This document shows positions 1 to 8,564 of a DNA stretch of 64,000 bases, piece after piece. Position 1 is the first letter of the stretch. Every line of letters begins with the position of its first letter. Source of the DNA: Micropruina sonneratiae (GTDB lineage: Bacteria; Actinomycetota; Actinomycetes; Propionibacteriales; Propionibacteriaceae); assembly GCF_025972045.1 (NCBI RefSeq), contig NZ_JAPDHX010000004.1, positions 310,001 to 374,000 on the forward strand. Direction: 5' to 3'. The position numbers and the translations under genes were made by a program. Under the pieces are notes generated by a model. The model made no database searches. It saw only the letters and a program-made list of their open reading frames with translations, and was not told the DNA's origin.

Positions 1-1548
1 CTGCCGGGCCTTGAGCGCGGTGTAGGTCTCGATCGCGACCGGCACCGGGCGTCCGGACGCCTCACCGAACGGCCCGGAGGCGTACATGCCGGGGCCGCCC
101 TCGAAGTCGAGCGAGCAGGCCAGTTCCTCCAGGTTGTGCGCCTCCTCGCGATGCGCCTTCGGGATGACGTAGCGGTCCTCGTACTTGGCGATCGCCAGCA
201 GCCGGTACAGCTGCTCCAGCGCCTCGGGCGTCATGCCGACCGCGGCGGCCAGGTCGGCGTCGCGACCGGTTCCCAGCGTCACCCCGCGCATATAGGAGCG
301 CATCGCGGCCAGCTTGTGCAGCACGTCGGTGACCAGTTCGGTGTCACCGCCTGTGAACAGTTCGGCCAGGTACCCGACCGGGATCCGCAGCGCGTCGATC
401 GCCCCGAACAGGTTGCCGGCGGCCTCGGCGTCATGGCCCTGGCCGCGCAGCAGGTCGACCACCGGGGACAGCGGCGGGATGTACCAGACCATCGGCATCG
501 TCCGGTACTCCGGGTGCAGCGGCAGCGCGACCTTGAAGTGCTTGATCAGCGCGTAGATCGGCGAGCGTTGGGCGGCGGCGATCCAGTCGTCGGCCATCCC
601 GGCGGCCCGGGCCGCGGCGATCACCTCGGGGTCGCGCGGGTCGAGCAGCAGGTCGAGCTGGGACTGATACAGCTGGTCATCGGGGGCGGACGCCGCCGCC
701 GTCACGGCGTCCGCGTCGTAGAGCACGATGCCGACGTAGCGCAGCCGGCCCACGCAGGTCTCGGCGCACACCGTCGGCAGCCCCACTTCGAGCCGCGGGT
801 AGCAGAAGGTGCACTTCTCGGCCTTGCCCGAGCGGTGGTTGAAGTAGATCTTCTTGTACGGGCAGCCGGTGATGCACTGCCGCCAGCCCCGGCAGCGGTC
901 CTGGTCGACCAGCACGATGCCGTCCTCGGCGCGCTTGTAGATCGCCCCGGACGGGCAGGACGCCATGCAGGACGGGTTGAGGCAGTGCTCGCAGATCCGG
1001 GGCAGGAAGAACATGAAGCTCTTCTCGTACTCGAACCTGATCTGCTCGTTGGCCTGGGTCCGCAGCTTCTCCACGATCGGGTCGGCCTCGCCGAGCTCGG
1101 CCACCCCACCGAGCGAGTCGTCCCAGTTGGCGCTCCAGGTGATCGCGGTGTCCTGGCCGGTGATCAGCGACTTGGGCCGGGCCACCGGGAAGTCGTCGCC
1201 GAGCGGCGCCGAGACCAGCGTCTGGTAGTCGTAGGTCCACGGCTCGTAGTAGTCGTCGAGTTCGGGCTGCACCGGCGAGGCGAAGATGCTCAGCAGCTTC
1301 TGGAAGCGCCCGCCACTACGCAGTTTGATCCCGCCGGACTTGGTGCGCACCCAGCCGCCGCGCCACTTTTCCTGGTCCTCGTAACGCCGCGGATAGCCCA
1401 GCCCGGGCCGGGTCTCGACGTTGTTGAACCACACGTACTCGGTGCCGGCCCGGTTCGTCCAGGCCTGCTTGCAGGTGACCGAGCAGGTGTGGCAGCCGAT
1501 GCACTTGTCGAGGTTCATCACCATGCCGACCTGCGCCATGATCCTCAT
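1..1548 (-). CDS. narH: Respiratory nitrate reductase beta subunit NarH (3' end outside window)
   Basis: This is the iron-sulfur electron-transfer subunit of membrane-bound nitrate reductase, passing electrons from NarI hemes to NarG on the cytoplasmic face. The first 516 codons are present and the stop lies beyond the left edge. Residues 16-26 hold the first ferredoxin-type cluster (C16, C19, C22, C26), followed by CEHCLNPSCMASCP and CRGWRQCITGCP; the tryptophan in the latter is typical of the [3Fe-4S] site of NarH. The ATG shares its A with the narG stop (TGATG), implying translational coupling. A second in-frame Met lies at codon 4. narJ and narI would be expected beyond the left edge. Confidence 0.96.
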   Translation of the reverse strand, partial: MRIMAQVGMVMNLDKCIGCHTCSVTCKQAWTNRAGTEYVWFNNVETRPGLGYPRRYEDQEKWRGGWVRTKSGGIKLRSGGRFQKLLSIFASPVQPELDDYYEPWTYDYQTLVSAPLGDDFPVARPKSLITGQDTAITWSANWDDSLGGVAELGEADPIVEKLRTQANEQIRFEYEKSFMFFLPRICEHCLNPSCMASCPSGAIYKRAEDGIVLVDQDRCRGWRQCITGCPYKKIYFNHRSGKAEKCTFCYPRLEVGLPTVCAETCVGRLRYVGIVLYDADAVTAAASAPDDQLYQSQLDLLLDPRDPEVIAAARAAGMADDWIAAAQRSPIYALIKHFKVALPLHPEYRTMPMVWYIPPLSPVVDLLRGQGHDAEAAGNLFGAIDALRIPVGYLAELFTGGDTELVTDVLHKLAAMRSYMRGVTLGTGRDADLAAAVGMTPEALEQLYRLLAIAKYEDRYVIPKAHREEAHNLEELACSLDFEGGPGMYASGPFGEASGRPVPVAIETYTALKARQ

Positions 1549-4500
1549 CAGTACGTCACCTCCTGCGAACGCCGCCGGACCGTTGAGACGATGTCGCGCT
1601 GCACCCCGGTCGGGCCGAGGTAGTTGAACGCGTAGGACAGGTGCGCGTAGGCACCGATCAGGTGGGTCGGCTTGAGCAGGATGCGGGTCACCGAGTTGTG
1701 GATGCCGCCGCGTTTGCCGGTCGCCTCCGACTTGGGGACGTCGATGGTGCGCTCCTGCGCGTGCTGGACGAAGCAGATGCCGTCGGGCAGCTTGTGGGTG
1801 ACCACGGCTCGGGCCACGAACACCCCGTTGGCGTTGGTCAGCTCGATCCAGTCGTTGTCGGCCACCCCGATGGACGCCGCGTCGGCGACGCTCAGCCACG
1901 CCTGGGGGCCACCCCGGCCCAGGCTGAGCATGAAGAGGTTGTCCTGGTACTCGGAGTGGATCGACCACTTGTTGTGCACGGTCAGGTAGCGCAGCGTGAT
2001 CGCTTTCTCGCCGGTCGGGCCCAGCTCCGGCTCGCCGAAAGCCCTGGTCATGTCCAGCGGCGGACGGAAGGTGGGCAACTGTTCGCCGGCGTCGATCAGC
2101 CAGTCGTGGTCGAGGAAGAAGTGCATCCGGCCCGAGAGGGTGTGCCACGGCTTGAGCCGTTCGGTGTTGATCGTGAAGGCGGCGTAGCGGCGCCCGCCGG
2201 TCTCCGAACCCGACCACTCCGGCGAGGTGATCACCGGCTGCGGCGCCTCCTGGGTCTGCCTGAACGTGATCCGCCGCTCCTCCTGACCCTCGGACAGGTC
2301 GACCAGGTCTCGTCCGGTCTTGGCTTCGAGATCGTGGAAGCCCTGGGTGGCCAACGCGCCGTTGGTGGTGCCTGAGAAGGCCAGGATCGCCTCGGCCAGC
2401 CGGGCGTCGGTGTCGATCGCCGGACGCCCCGCCGCCGGCCCCGACGGCATCACGCCGTGCGCCCTGCCGAGCAGCTCGACCGAGCCCTTGACGTCGTAGG
2501 TGATGTTCTTCACCGTGAAGCCGAGCCGGTCGGCCAGCGGTCCGACGGCCAGCAGCTTGTCGGCGAGCGCGGTGTAGTCACGCTCGACCACCATCAGCGC
2601 CGGCAGGTTGCGTCCCGGCACGGCCGGCAGGTCGGTGCCGCGCCAGTCGGGGACGTGGCCGCCCGGCTGGGCGATCTGGCCGGGGGTGTCGTGCTGCATC
2701 GGCACCGCGACCAAGTCGGAGCGGGTGTCGAGCCGGCCCCTGGCCAGCTCCGAGATCGCCCGCGACAGCAGCACGAAGAAGTCGAAGTCGCTCTTTGCTT
2801 CCCAGGGCGGATCGATCGCCGGGGTGAAGGCGTGCACGAACGGGTGCATGTCGGTGCTGGACAGGTCGTACTTCTCGTACCAGGTGGCGGCCGGGAAAAC
2901 GATGTCGGACAGCAGCGTCGTTGAGGTCATCCGGAAGTCGGCGCTGATCAGCAGGTCGAGCTTGCCCTCGGGCGCCTCCTCGCGGAACGTCACCACCGTC
3001 GGCCTGACCTCGGCGGCGTGCTGGTTGGGCATCAGGTTGGCGCCGGTGCCGAGCAGGTGCTTGAGGAAGTACTCGTTGCCCTTGGCCGAGGAGCCGAACA
3101 GGTTCGACCGCCACACCACCATCGTCCGCGGCCAGTTCTCGGGGGCGTCGATGTCCTCCAACGCGGTGCTCAGTGAGCCGTCCTTGAGCCTGCCGGCGAC
3201 CCAGTCGCCGACGCTCTCGGCCTCGCCTGCGGCCACCGCGGCCTTGGCCTCGTCGGCCAGATCGAGCGGATTGCGGTCGAACTGCGGGTAGAACGGCATC
3301 CAGCCGAGCCGGTGGCTGAGCGCCATCGCGTCGGCGGTGTGCAGACCGTCGAGGTGACCGGTGGACAGCGGCGACTTGACCCGGTCGGCCGAGTAGCCGT
3401 CGGTGCGCCACTGGTCGGTGTGCATGTACCAGTAGCCGGTGCCGATCATGGTGCGCGGCGGACGCGACCAGTCCAGCGCGTTGGCCAGGTTGAACCAGCC
3501 GGTCATCGGCCGGCACTTCTCCTGGCCGACGTAGTGTGCCCAGCCGCCGCCGTTGCGGCCGATCGAGCCGGTCAGCATCAGCAGCGCGATGATCGCCCGG
3601 TAGGTGACGTCGGCGTGGAACCAGTGACAGATGCCGGCGCCGATGATGATCATCGTGCGGCCCTGGGAGTCCTCGGAGTTCTTGGCGAACTCGCGGGCGA
3701 TCCGCAGGCACGCCTCGGCCGGCACGGAGGTGATCGGCGCCTGCCAGGCGGGGGTGTACGGAACGGTCGGGTCGTCGTAGCCGGCCGGCCAGGTGCCGGG
3801 CAGGCCGTCGCGACCGACCCCGTACTGGGCCAGCATCAGGTCGAACACGGTGGTGACCAGCTGCTCCCCGACCCGCACGGTGGGGACGCCGCGGCGGATG
3901 ATGGTGCCCTCACCGCGCGGGTCCTCGAAGCAGGGCAGGGCGATCTCGACGGGTTCGGCACCCTCGACGTCGATCAGCGACAGCGCCGGCCGCAACTTGC
4001 CCAGGTCGAGGTTCCAGTTGCCCTTGCCGGCCTCGTTGTAGCGGTCGCCCATCGTGCCGTTGGGGGCCGCCGGAGCGTTGGCCGCGGTGTCCCACAGCAC
4101 GGTGCGGAAACCGGGATCGGGACGGTCGTCACGCCCGGCCAGCCCGGCGGCAGCCAGGTCGGCGGCGGTGACGAACTTGGCAGCGGTCAGTCCGTGGCCG
4201 TCGGGGTGTTCGACCAGGGTGACCAGCATGGTCAGGTCGGTGTACTTCGTCACGTAGTCGGTGAAGAACGGCACCTGCCGCTCGACGAAGTTCTCCTTGA
4301 GGATGACGTGGCCCATCGCCATCGCCAGCGCAGCGTCGGTGCCGGCCTGGGCGGGCAGCCATTCGTCGGCGAACTTGACGTTGTCGGCGTAGTCCGGGCT
4401 GACCGTGACCACCTTGGTGCCGCGGTAGCGCACCTCGGCCATCCAGTGCGCGTCCGGGGTGCGGGTGACCGGGACGTTCGAGCCCCACATCATCAGGTAG

Positions 4501-5279
4501 GTCGAGTCCCACCAGTCGCCGGACTCGGGCACGTCGGTCTGGTCGCCGAAGACCTGTGGGCTGGCGACCGGCAGGTCGGCGTACCAGTCGTAGAACGAGG
4601 TCATCGCCCCGCCGATCAGGTGGTTGAACCGGGTGCCGATGGCGTGCGACACCATCGACATGGCCGGGATCGGCGAGAAGCTGACGCAGCGGTCTGGGCC
4701 GTAGGTCTTGATCGTGTGCACGTAGGACGCCGCGGCGATCTCGATCGCCTCGTCCCAGGTGATCCGCACCAGGCCGCCCTTGCCGCGAGCGCGCTGGTAG
4801 CGGCGCCGGGTCTCGGGATCGGTGGAGATCTCGGCGAACGCCTTGACCGGGTCGCCGTCGTTGCGGGCCTTCGCGGCCCGGTAGGCCTCGACCAGGACGC
4901 CGCGGCCGTACGGGTAGCGCACCCGGGTCGGCGAGTAGGTGTACCACGAGAAGGCGGCGCCGCGGGGGCAGCCGCGGGGCTCGTACTCCGGCCGGTCGGG
5001 CCCCGTCGTCGGGTAGTCGGTCTGCTGCGACTCCCAGGTGATGATGCCGTCCTTGACGTAGACCTTCCACGAGCACGAACCGGTGCAGTTCACCCCGTGG
5101 GTGGAACGAACCACCTTGTCGTGGCTCCAGCGGTCGCGATAGAAGACGTCACCCTGGCGTCCGCCCTCACGGAAGACCGCGCGGTGGTCGTCGGTCTCGT
5201 CCCACTTGGTGAAGTAGCGGCCAAGCCTCAGCAGAGCGTCGGCCGCGGGCCCGTCCACCTGTGCGCGCTCTGTTGTCAT
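1548..5279 (-). CDS. narG: Respiratory nitrate reductase alpha subunit NarG
   Basis: Catalytic Mo-bisMGD subunit reducing nitrate to nitrite at the cytoplasmic face, 1243 aa, the usual length. H61, C65, C69 (HGVNCTGSC) and C104 match the His/Cys ligands of the FS0 [4Fe-4S] cluster. D231 in the SFYDWYADLP segment corresponds to the aspartate that ligates molybdenum in E. coli NarG. I chose the ATG giving MTTERAQVDGPA because it aligns with usual actinobacterial NarG starts; the upstream in-frame extension to 5441 looks non-coding. No strong ribosome binding site is visible before it. It is first gene of a narGH(JI) operon and diverges from the regulator gene at 5440. Confidence 0.97.
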   Translation of the reverse strand: MTTERAQVDGPAADALLRLGRYFTKWDETDDHRAVFREGGRQGDVFYRDRWSHDKVVRSTHGVNCTGSCSWKVYVKDGIITWESQQTDYPTTGPDRPEYEPRGCPRGAAFSWYTYSPTRVRYPYGRGVLVEAYRAAKARNDGDPVKAFAEISTDPETRRRYQRARGKGGLVRITWDEAIEIAAASYVHTIKTYGPDRCVSFSPIPAMSMVSHAIGTRFNHLIGGAMTSFYDWYADLPVASPQVFGDQTDVPESGDWWDSTYLMMWGSNVPVTRTPDAHWMAEVRYRGTKVVTVSPDYADNVKFADEWLPAQAGTDAALAMAMGHVILKENFVERQVPFFTDYVTKYTDLTMLVTLVEHPDGHGLTAAKFVTAADLAAAGLAGRDDRPDPGFRTVLWDTAANAPAAPNGTMGDRYNEAGKGNWNLDLGKLRPALSLIDVEGAEPVEIALPCFEDPRGEGTIIRRGVPTVRVGEQLVTTVFDLMLAQYGVGRDGLPGTWPAGYDDPTVPYTPAWQAPITSVPAEACLRIAREFAKNSEDSQGRTMIIIGAGICHWFHADVTYRAIIALLMLTGSIGRNGGGWAHYVGQEKCRPMTGWFNLANALDWSRPPRTMIGTGYWYMHTDQWRTDGYSADRVKSPLSTGHLDGLHTADAMALSHRLGWMPFYPQFDRNPLDLADEAKAAVAAGEAESVGDWVAGRLKDGSLSTALEDIDAPENWPRTMVVWRSNLFGSSAKGNEYFLKHLLGTGANLMPNQHAAEVRPTVVTFREEAPEGKLDLLISADFRMTSTTLLSDIVFPAATWYEKYDLSSTDMHPFVHAFTPAIDPPWEAKSDFDFFVLLSRAISELARGRLDTRSDLVAVPMQHDTPGQIAQPGGHVPDWRGTDLPAVPGRNLPALMVVERDYTALADKLLAVGPLADRLGFTVKNITYDVKGSVELLGRAHGVMPSGPAAGRPAIDTDARLAEAILAFSGTTNGALATQGFHDLEAKTGRDLVDLSEGQEERRITFRQTQEAPQPVITSPEWSGSETGGRRYAAFTINTERLKPWHTLSGRMHFFLDHDWLIDAGEQLPTFRPPLDMTRAFGEPELGPTGEKAITLRYLTVHNKWSIHSEYQDNLFMLSLGRGGPQAWLSVADAASIGVADNDWIELTNANGVFVARAVVTHKLPDGICFVQHAQERTIDVPKSEATGKRGGIHNSVTRILLKPTHLIGAYAHLSYAFNYLGPTGVQRDIVSTVRRRSQEVTY

Positions 5280-5439
5280 GGCGCAATGCAACCACTGCGG
5301 ATGCCCCTGCGCGAGAGTTTGCACGAATAACTCAGAACTTTTCACCGGGTCGAGCCCGCTCCCCCCGGGCCGTCGCCGGTCGGCGGCCAACACCGCAGGT
5401 GGAGCCGATGCGGGAGAATGTGACCATGCGGGGTGCGTC
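5280..5439. promoter_or_regulatory. Divergent promoter region between narG and a COG2345 regulator
   Basis: A 160-bp gap serves both narG (minus) and the regulator/EamA pair (plus). At 5315-5333 there is a small inverted repeat, GAGTT-(9 nt)-AACTC, in locally AT-richer sequence, a plausible operator for the adjacent regulator. No convincing FNR or NreC box was recognised. Assignment rests on position and symmetry only. Confidence 0.35.
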
Positions 5440-6135
5440 ATGAGTCAGCCGGCGCCGGAACGGCTTGGGCCCAGGCGTGCCCAGGTGCTGCACCACCTTC
5501 GCGAGAGCGGTACGCCGCTGACCGTCGCCGACATCGCCGGCTTCGTCGGCCTGCACCCGAACACCACCCGCTTCCACCTCGACGGCCTGACCAGGGCGGG
5601 ACTGGTCAGGCGCACGCTCGAACAGCGCAGCGAGCCCGGACGTCGCAAGGTGCTCTATCAGGCGGTGCCGGGCCGCGGCGATCAGTACCGGGCGCTCGCG
5701 GCCACCCTGGTCAAGCACTTCGCCGGCCCACTCACCGACCGGGTTGACCGCGCTCAGGCGGCGGGGCGCGCGTGGGGGGACGAACTGCGTGCGGCCTGGC
5801 TGGGCATCGCCGGACCCCAGGAGTCCATCGATCGGCTCGTGCAGTGCATGGCCGATCTCGGCTACCAACCGGCGTTCGTGGCCGAGCCCGACCCGACGGT
5901 GGTGTTGCGCGCCTGCCCCTTCCGCGACCTGGCCGTCGAGGCTCCGTCGGTCGTCTGCCAACTGCACCTCGGCCTGGCCAACGGGCTGCTGGGTCCGGAC
6001 CAGCCGTGGCGGGCGACCGGGATCGTGCCGTTCGCCACCCCGTCCACCTGCCTCCTGCATGTGGCCAAGGCGGCTGTCGACGAAGACGGCACTGGGGGGC
6101 CGGACGCCGCCACCGAGCAGGCCCCGCAGGGTTGA
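5440..6135 (+). CDS. ArsR/COG2345-type winged-helix regulator with conserved cysteines
   Basis: A 231-aa DNA-binding protein. Residues 10-75 form a winged helix (TVADIAGFVGLHPNTTRFHL is the recognition region). The C-terminal half carries the COG2345 signature around C159 (ACPF), C173 (VVCQLHLGLANGLL) and C204; SufR-like members of this group bind Fe-S clusters with such cysteines, so redox or Fe-S sensing is possible here. The ATG at 5440 directly precedes MSQPAPERLG; the frame is open further upstream but that part looks non-coding. It diverges from narG and is followed 4 bp later by an EamA transporter, so it may control nitrate reductase, the transporter, or both. Confidence 0.82.
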   Translation: MSQPAPERLGPRRAQVLHHLRESGTPLTVADIAGFVGLHPNTTRFHLDGLTRAGLVRRTLEQRSEPGRRKVLYQAVPGRGDQYRALAATLVKHFAGPLTDRVDRAQAAGRAWGDELRAAWLGIAGPQESIDRLVQCMADLGYQPAFVAEPDPTVVLRACPFRDLAVEAPSVVCQLHLGLANGLLGPDQPWRATGIVPFATPSTCLLHVAKAAVDEDGTGGPDAATEQAPQG

Positions 6136-6139
6136 GCCG

Positions 6140-7006
6140 ATGTGGGTGCTCTACGCGGTCGGCTCGGCCATCTTCGCCGGCCTGACCGCGATCCTGGCCA
6201 AGATCGGCGTGGGCAACACCCCGTCCAACCTGGCCACGGCCATCCGCACCGTGGTGGTGCTGGGGTTCGCCTGGCTGGTGGTGTTCATCGTCGGCTCGCA
6301 GGACGGCCTCGGCACGCTTTCCAACACCACGCTCGTCTTCCTGGTGCTGTCCGGCCTGGCCACCGGGGCGTCCTGGCTGTGCTACTTCCGCGCCCTGCAG
6401 TTGGCCGACGTCAACCAGGTGACGCCGATCGACAAGTCCAGCGTCGTGCTGACCGTGCTGTTCGCCATCGTGCTGCTGGGCGAGACCGACGACCTGGCCA
6501 CCCGGCTGGCCGGGATCGCGGTGATCGGCATCGGCACCTACCTGATGATCGACCGGCATCGGCCGCCCACGACCGCCACGACGCGCGGCCCGGGCTGGCT
6601 GCTCTACGCGCTCGGGTCGGCGGTGTTCGCCGCGCTGACCGCGATCCTGGGAAAGGTGGGCATCACCGAGGTCGAGTCCAACCTCGGCACCGCGATCAGG
6701 ACTGTGGTGGTGCTGGTGATGGCATGGGTGGTGGCGATAGTGACCGGCGAGCACCGGGCCCTGACCCGCGTGCCGCGGCGCGACCTGACGTTCATCGTGC
6801 TGTCCGGCTTCGCCACCGGGGCGTCGTGGATGTGCTATTTCCGTGCCCTGCAGGAGGGGCCGGCGAGCGTCGTGGTGCCGATCGACAAGACCAGCATCGC
6901 GCTCACCGTCACCTTCGCCTGGGTCTTCCTGGGCGAGCGGCTCACCCGACGGGCGGGGGTCGGTCTGGCGCTGATCGTGGCCGGCACCCTGCTGATGCTG
7001 GTGTGA
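6140..7006 (+). CDS. EamA/DMT-family transporter
   Basis: A 288-aa integral membrane protein built from two homologous EamA halves. The repeat is plain: YAVGSAIFAGLTAILAKIG near the start and YALGSAVFAALTAILGKVG from about residue 155, each followed by AIRTVVVL and then SGLATGASWLCYFRAL or SGFATGASWMCYFRAL. About ten transmembrane helices are expected. Such drug/metabolite transporters move small metabolites across the plasma membrane; the substrate cannot be read from sequence. The ATG is 4 bp after the stop of the regulator gene, so the two are probably co-transcribed. A palindromic repeat follows the stop. Confidence 0.9.
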   Translation: MWVLYAVGSAIFAGLTAILAKIGVGNTPSNLATAIRTVVVLGFAWLVVFIVGSQDGLGTLSNTTLVFLVLSGLATGASWLCYFRALQLADVNQVTPIDKSSVVLTVLFAIVLLGETDDLATRLAGIAVIGIGTYLMIDRHRPPTTATTRGPGWLLYALGSAVFAALTAILGKVGITEVESNLGTAIRTVVVLVMAWVVAIVTGEHRALTRVPRRDLTFIVLSGFATGASWMCYFRALQEGPASVVVPIDKTSIALTVTFAWVFLGERLTRRAGVGLALIVAGTLLMLV

Positions 7007-7018
7007 TCGGCGCCGAGG

Positions 7019-7108
7019 CCCTGAAAACCGTGCACTCGTTGGGCCCTGCGACGGGGGTTTCGCCTCACCAGCGCGGACAGCGGGGCGACGAGTGCACCGT
7101 TTTCAGGG
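7019..7108. repeat. Intergenic palindromic repeat, copy 1
   Basis: A 90-bp element with 21-bp terminal inverted repeats carrying one mismatch; the left end reads CCCTGAAAACCGTGCACTC. A second copy lies at 12080-12167 with the same end motif and a shared internal GCGGACAGCG. It follows the EamA stop codon. It may act as a transcription-termination hairpin or be a small non-autonomous mobile repeat. Confidence 0.75.
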
Positions 7109-7203
7109 TCATGGCCCGCCACCCGAGCCGATCGGTTCGGGTTCCTCCACCTGGCGCGTGCACGGCACGGCCACAGAGGGGTTGGGGAGGAAGAGGTTCG
7201 AGT

Positions 7204-7277
7204 TGGAGCGAGCGACGGGAATCGAACCCGCGTATTCAGCTTGGGAAGCTGATGTTCTGCCATTGAACTACGCTCGC
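7204..7277 (-). tRNA. tRNA-Gly (anticodon CCC)
   Basis: On the minus strand the sequence folds as a standard cloverleaf. The acceptor stem GCGAGCG (7271-7277) pairs with CGCTCGC (7208-7214), the TPsiC arm contains GGTTCGATTCC, and the anticodon stem TCAGC/GCTGA encloses the loop TTCCCAA, giving anticodon CCC, which reads GGG glycine codons. The discriminator is U, normal for tRNA-Gly, and the CCA end is encoded. Confidence 0.95.
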
Positions 7278-7410
7278 GCGACCCGCTGAGGATCGGCAGT
7301 CAGTCTAGCGGACCCACCTCCCCGAACGCCTAATCAGGGTTCCCCCAGTCGTCCCTGAAACACCCGGCCGGACTGGGCCGGGCGCCGCCGATCGCACTAG
7401 CGTCGCTGCC

Positions 7411-8037
7411 ATGAGCTATCCGGAACCCAATGATGTCGGACCAGCGGCGGGGGGCGACCTGCCCGTGGCCACCACCGACCGCACCAAGGTCATCGATCTG
7501 CTCGAATCGGCCTACGCCGAAGGCCGGATCACCGCCGAGGAGCACGCCGAGCGCATCCGGGCCGCCACCGCGGCGCAGACGTTCGACGACCTCGTCCCGT
7601 TGACCCGAGACCTGGTCGCGTTGGACGACACGGTGACGCAGTCGTGGTCACAGGCCCCGGCAGGCGGCAGCACCGAACCCGAGCTGATCGTCTCGATCTT
7701 CGCCGGGGTGGACCGGAAGGGACGCTGGCAGCCGCGGCGCAACCTCAGCGTGCTGACCCTGTTCGGCGGCACGGACCTCGATCTGACGCATGCGACCTTC
7801 ACCGACAACACCTGCGAGATCAACGTGTTCTGCCTGTTCGGTGGGGTCGAGGTGCGCGTTCCCGAGGGCACCCACGTGCGCAACGAGTGCATCGCCATCT
7901 TCGGCGGCTCGGACGCCAAGGCCATGGAGCCCCAGCCGGGCGCCCCGACGGTCGTGGTCAAGGGGTTCGTCGGCTTCGGTGGCGTCGAGGTGCGTGGCCC
8001 GAGGAAGAAGGACCGCAACCGGTCCGACGAGGAGTGA
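7411..8037 (+). CDS. DUF1707 and LiaF-like domain protein
   Basis: A 208-aa soluble protein. Residues 20-70 match DUF1707 (TTDRTKVIDLLESAYAEGRI and ITAEEHAERI), a short helical domain common at actinobacterial N-termini. Residues 90-195 are a beta-rich repeat with three FGG-type turns (LTLFGGTDLD, FCLFGGVEV, IAIFGGSDAK) resembling the C-terminal domain of LiaF-like cell-wall stress proteins. There is no membrane segment, unlike many relatives. Its role is unknown; association with envelope stress sensing is inferred from the domain family. Confidence 0.82.
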   Translation: MSYPEPNDVGPAAGGDLPVATTDRTKVIDLLESAYAEGRITAEEHAERIRAATAAQTFDDLVPLTRDLVALDDTVTQSWSQAPAGGSTEPELIVSIFAGVDRKGRWQPRRNLSVLTLFGGTDLDLTHATFTDNTCEINVFCLFGGVEVRVPEGTHVRNECIAIFGGSDAKAMEPQPGAPTVVVKGFVGFGGVEVRGPRKKDRNRSDEE

Positions 8038-8072
8038 CGCGACGGCGGGCCGGCGCCGCCTACAGTGACGGT

Positions 8073-8564
8073 ATGGACGACCTGTTCGCCCCACCCACCC
8101 AACAGTGGCGCCGGATCTCGCCCGCCTATGCGATGGTGCTCCGGATCCGCATGGCGGTGGCGACGGCGATCCTGGGCGCCGCCGCCACGGTGCCGGTGTG
8201 GCTGCTGGCCGGATGGGTCTGGGGGGTGGCGACGATCGTCGCCTGCCTCGCCTGGGCACTGTGGCAGTGGGTGCGGCTGGGCCGCCTGGTGCGCTCCTGG
8301 GGCTTCGTCGAACGCGACGACGACCTGTACCTGACCCACGGGTTGTGGTTCAAGGAACTCACCGCCATCCCGTACGGGCGGATGCAGGCGGTCAAGGTCG
8401 AAAGCGGCCCGCTGGCACGCGCGTTCGGGCTGGCGAGCGTCGAGTTGGTGACGGCCAGCATCCAGTCCGGCGCCAAGATCCCCGGCCTGCCGCAGTCGGA
8501 CGCCGAGCAGTTGCGTGACCGGCTGATCGAGATCGGCATCGGCGACGACGAGGACGCCCGGTGA
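8073..8564 (+). CDS. Membrane bacterial-PH-domain protein (YdbS-like)
   Basis: A 163-aa protein with two membrane helices (about residues 27-65) followed by one bacterial PH domain (about 75-155, with LTHGLWFKELTAIPYGRMQAV and AFGLASVELVTAS). Members of this YdbS-like group occur beside a larger YdbT-like partner, as here: the next gene starts in a GTGA overlap with this stop. The pair probably forms a membrane complex, but substrate and function are not established. Confidence 0.85.
   Translation: MDDLFAPPTQQWRRISPAYAMVLRIRMAVATAILGAAATVPVWLLAGWVWGVATIVACLAWALWQWVRLGRLVRSWGFVERDDDLYLTHGLWFKELTAIPYGRMQAVKVESGPLARAFGLASVELVTASIQSGAKIPGLPQSDAEQLRDRLIEIGIGDDEDAR

Noticed and set aside
3312-5330. 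A 672-codon plus-strand frame opposite narG
   Set aside because: Same kind of antisense shadow; narG on the other strand has full family conservation.
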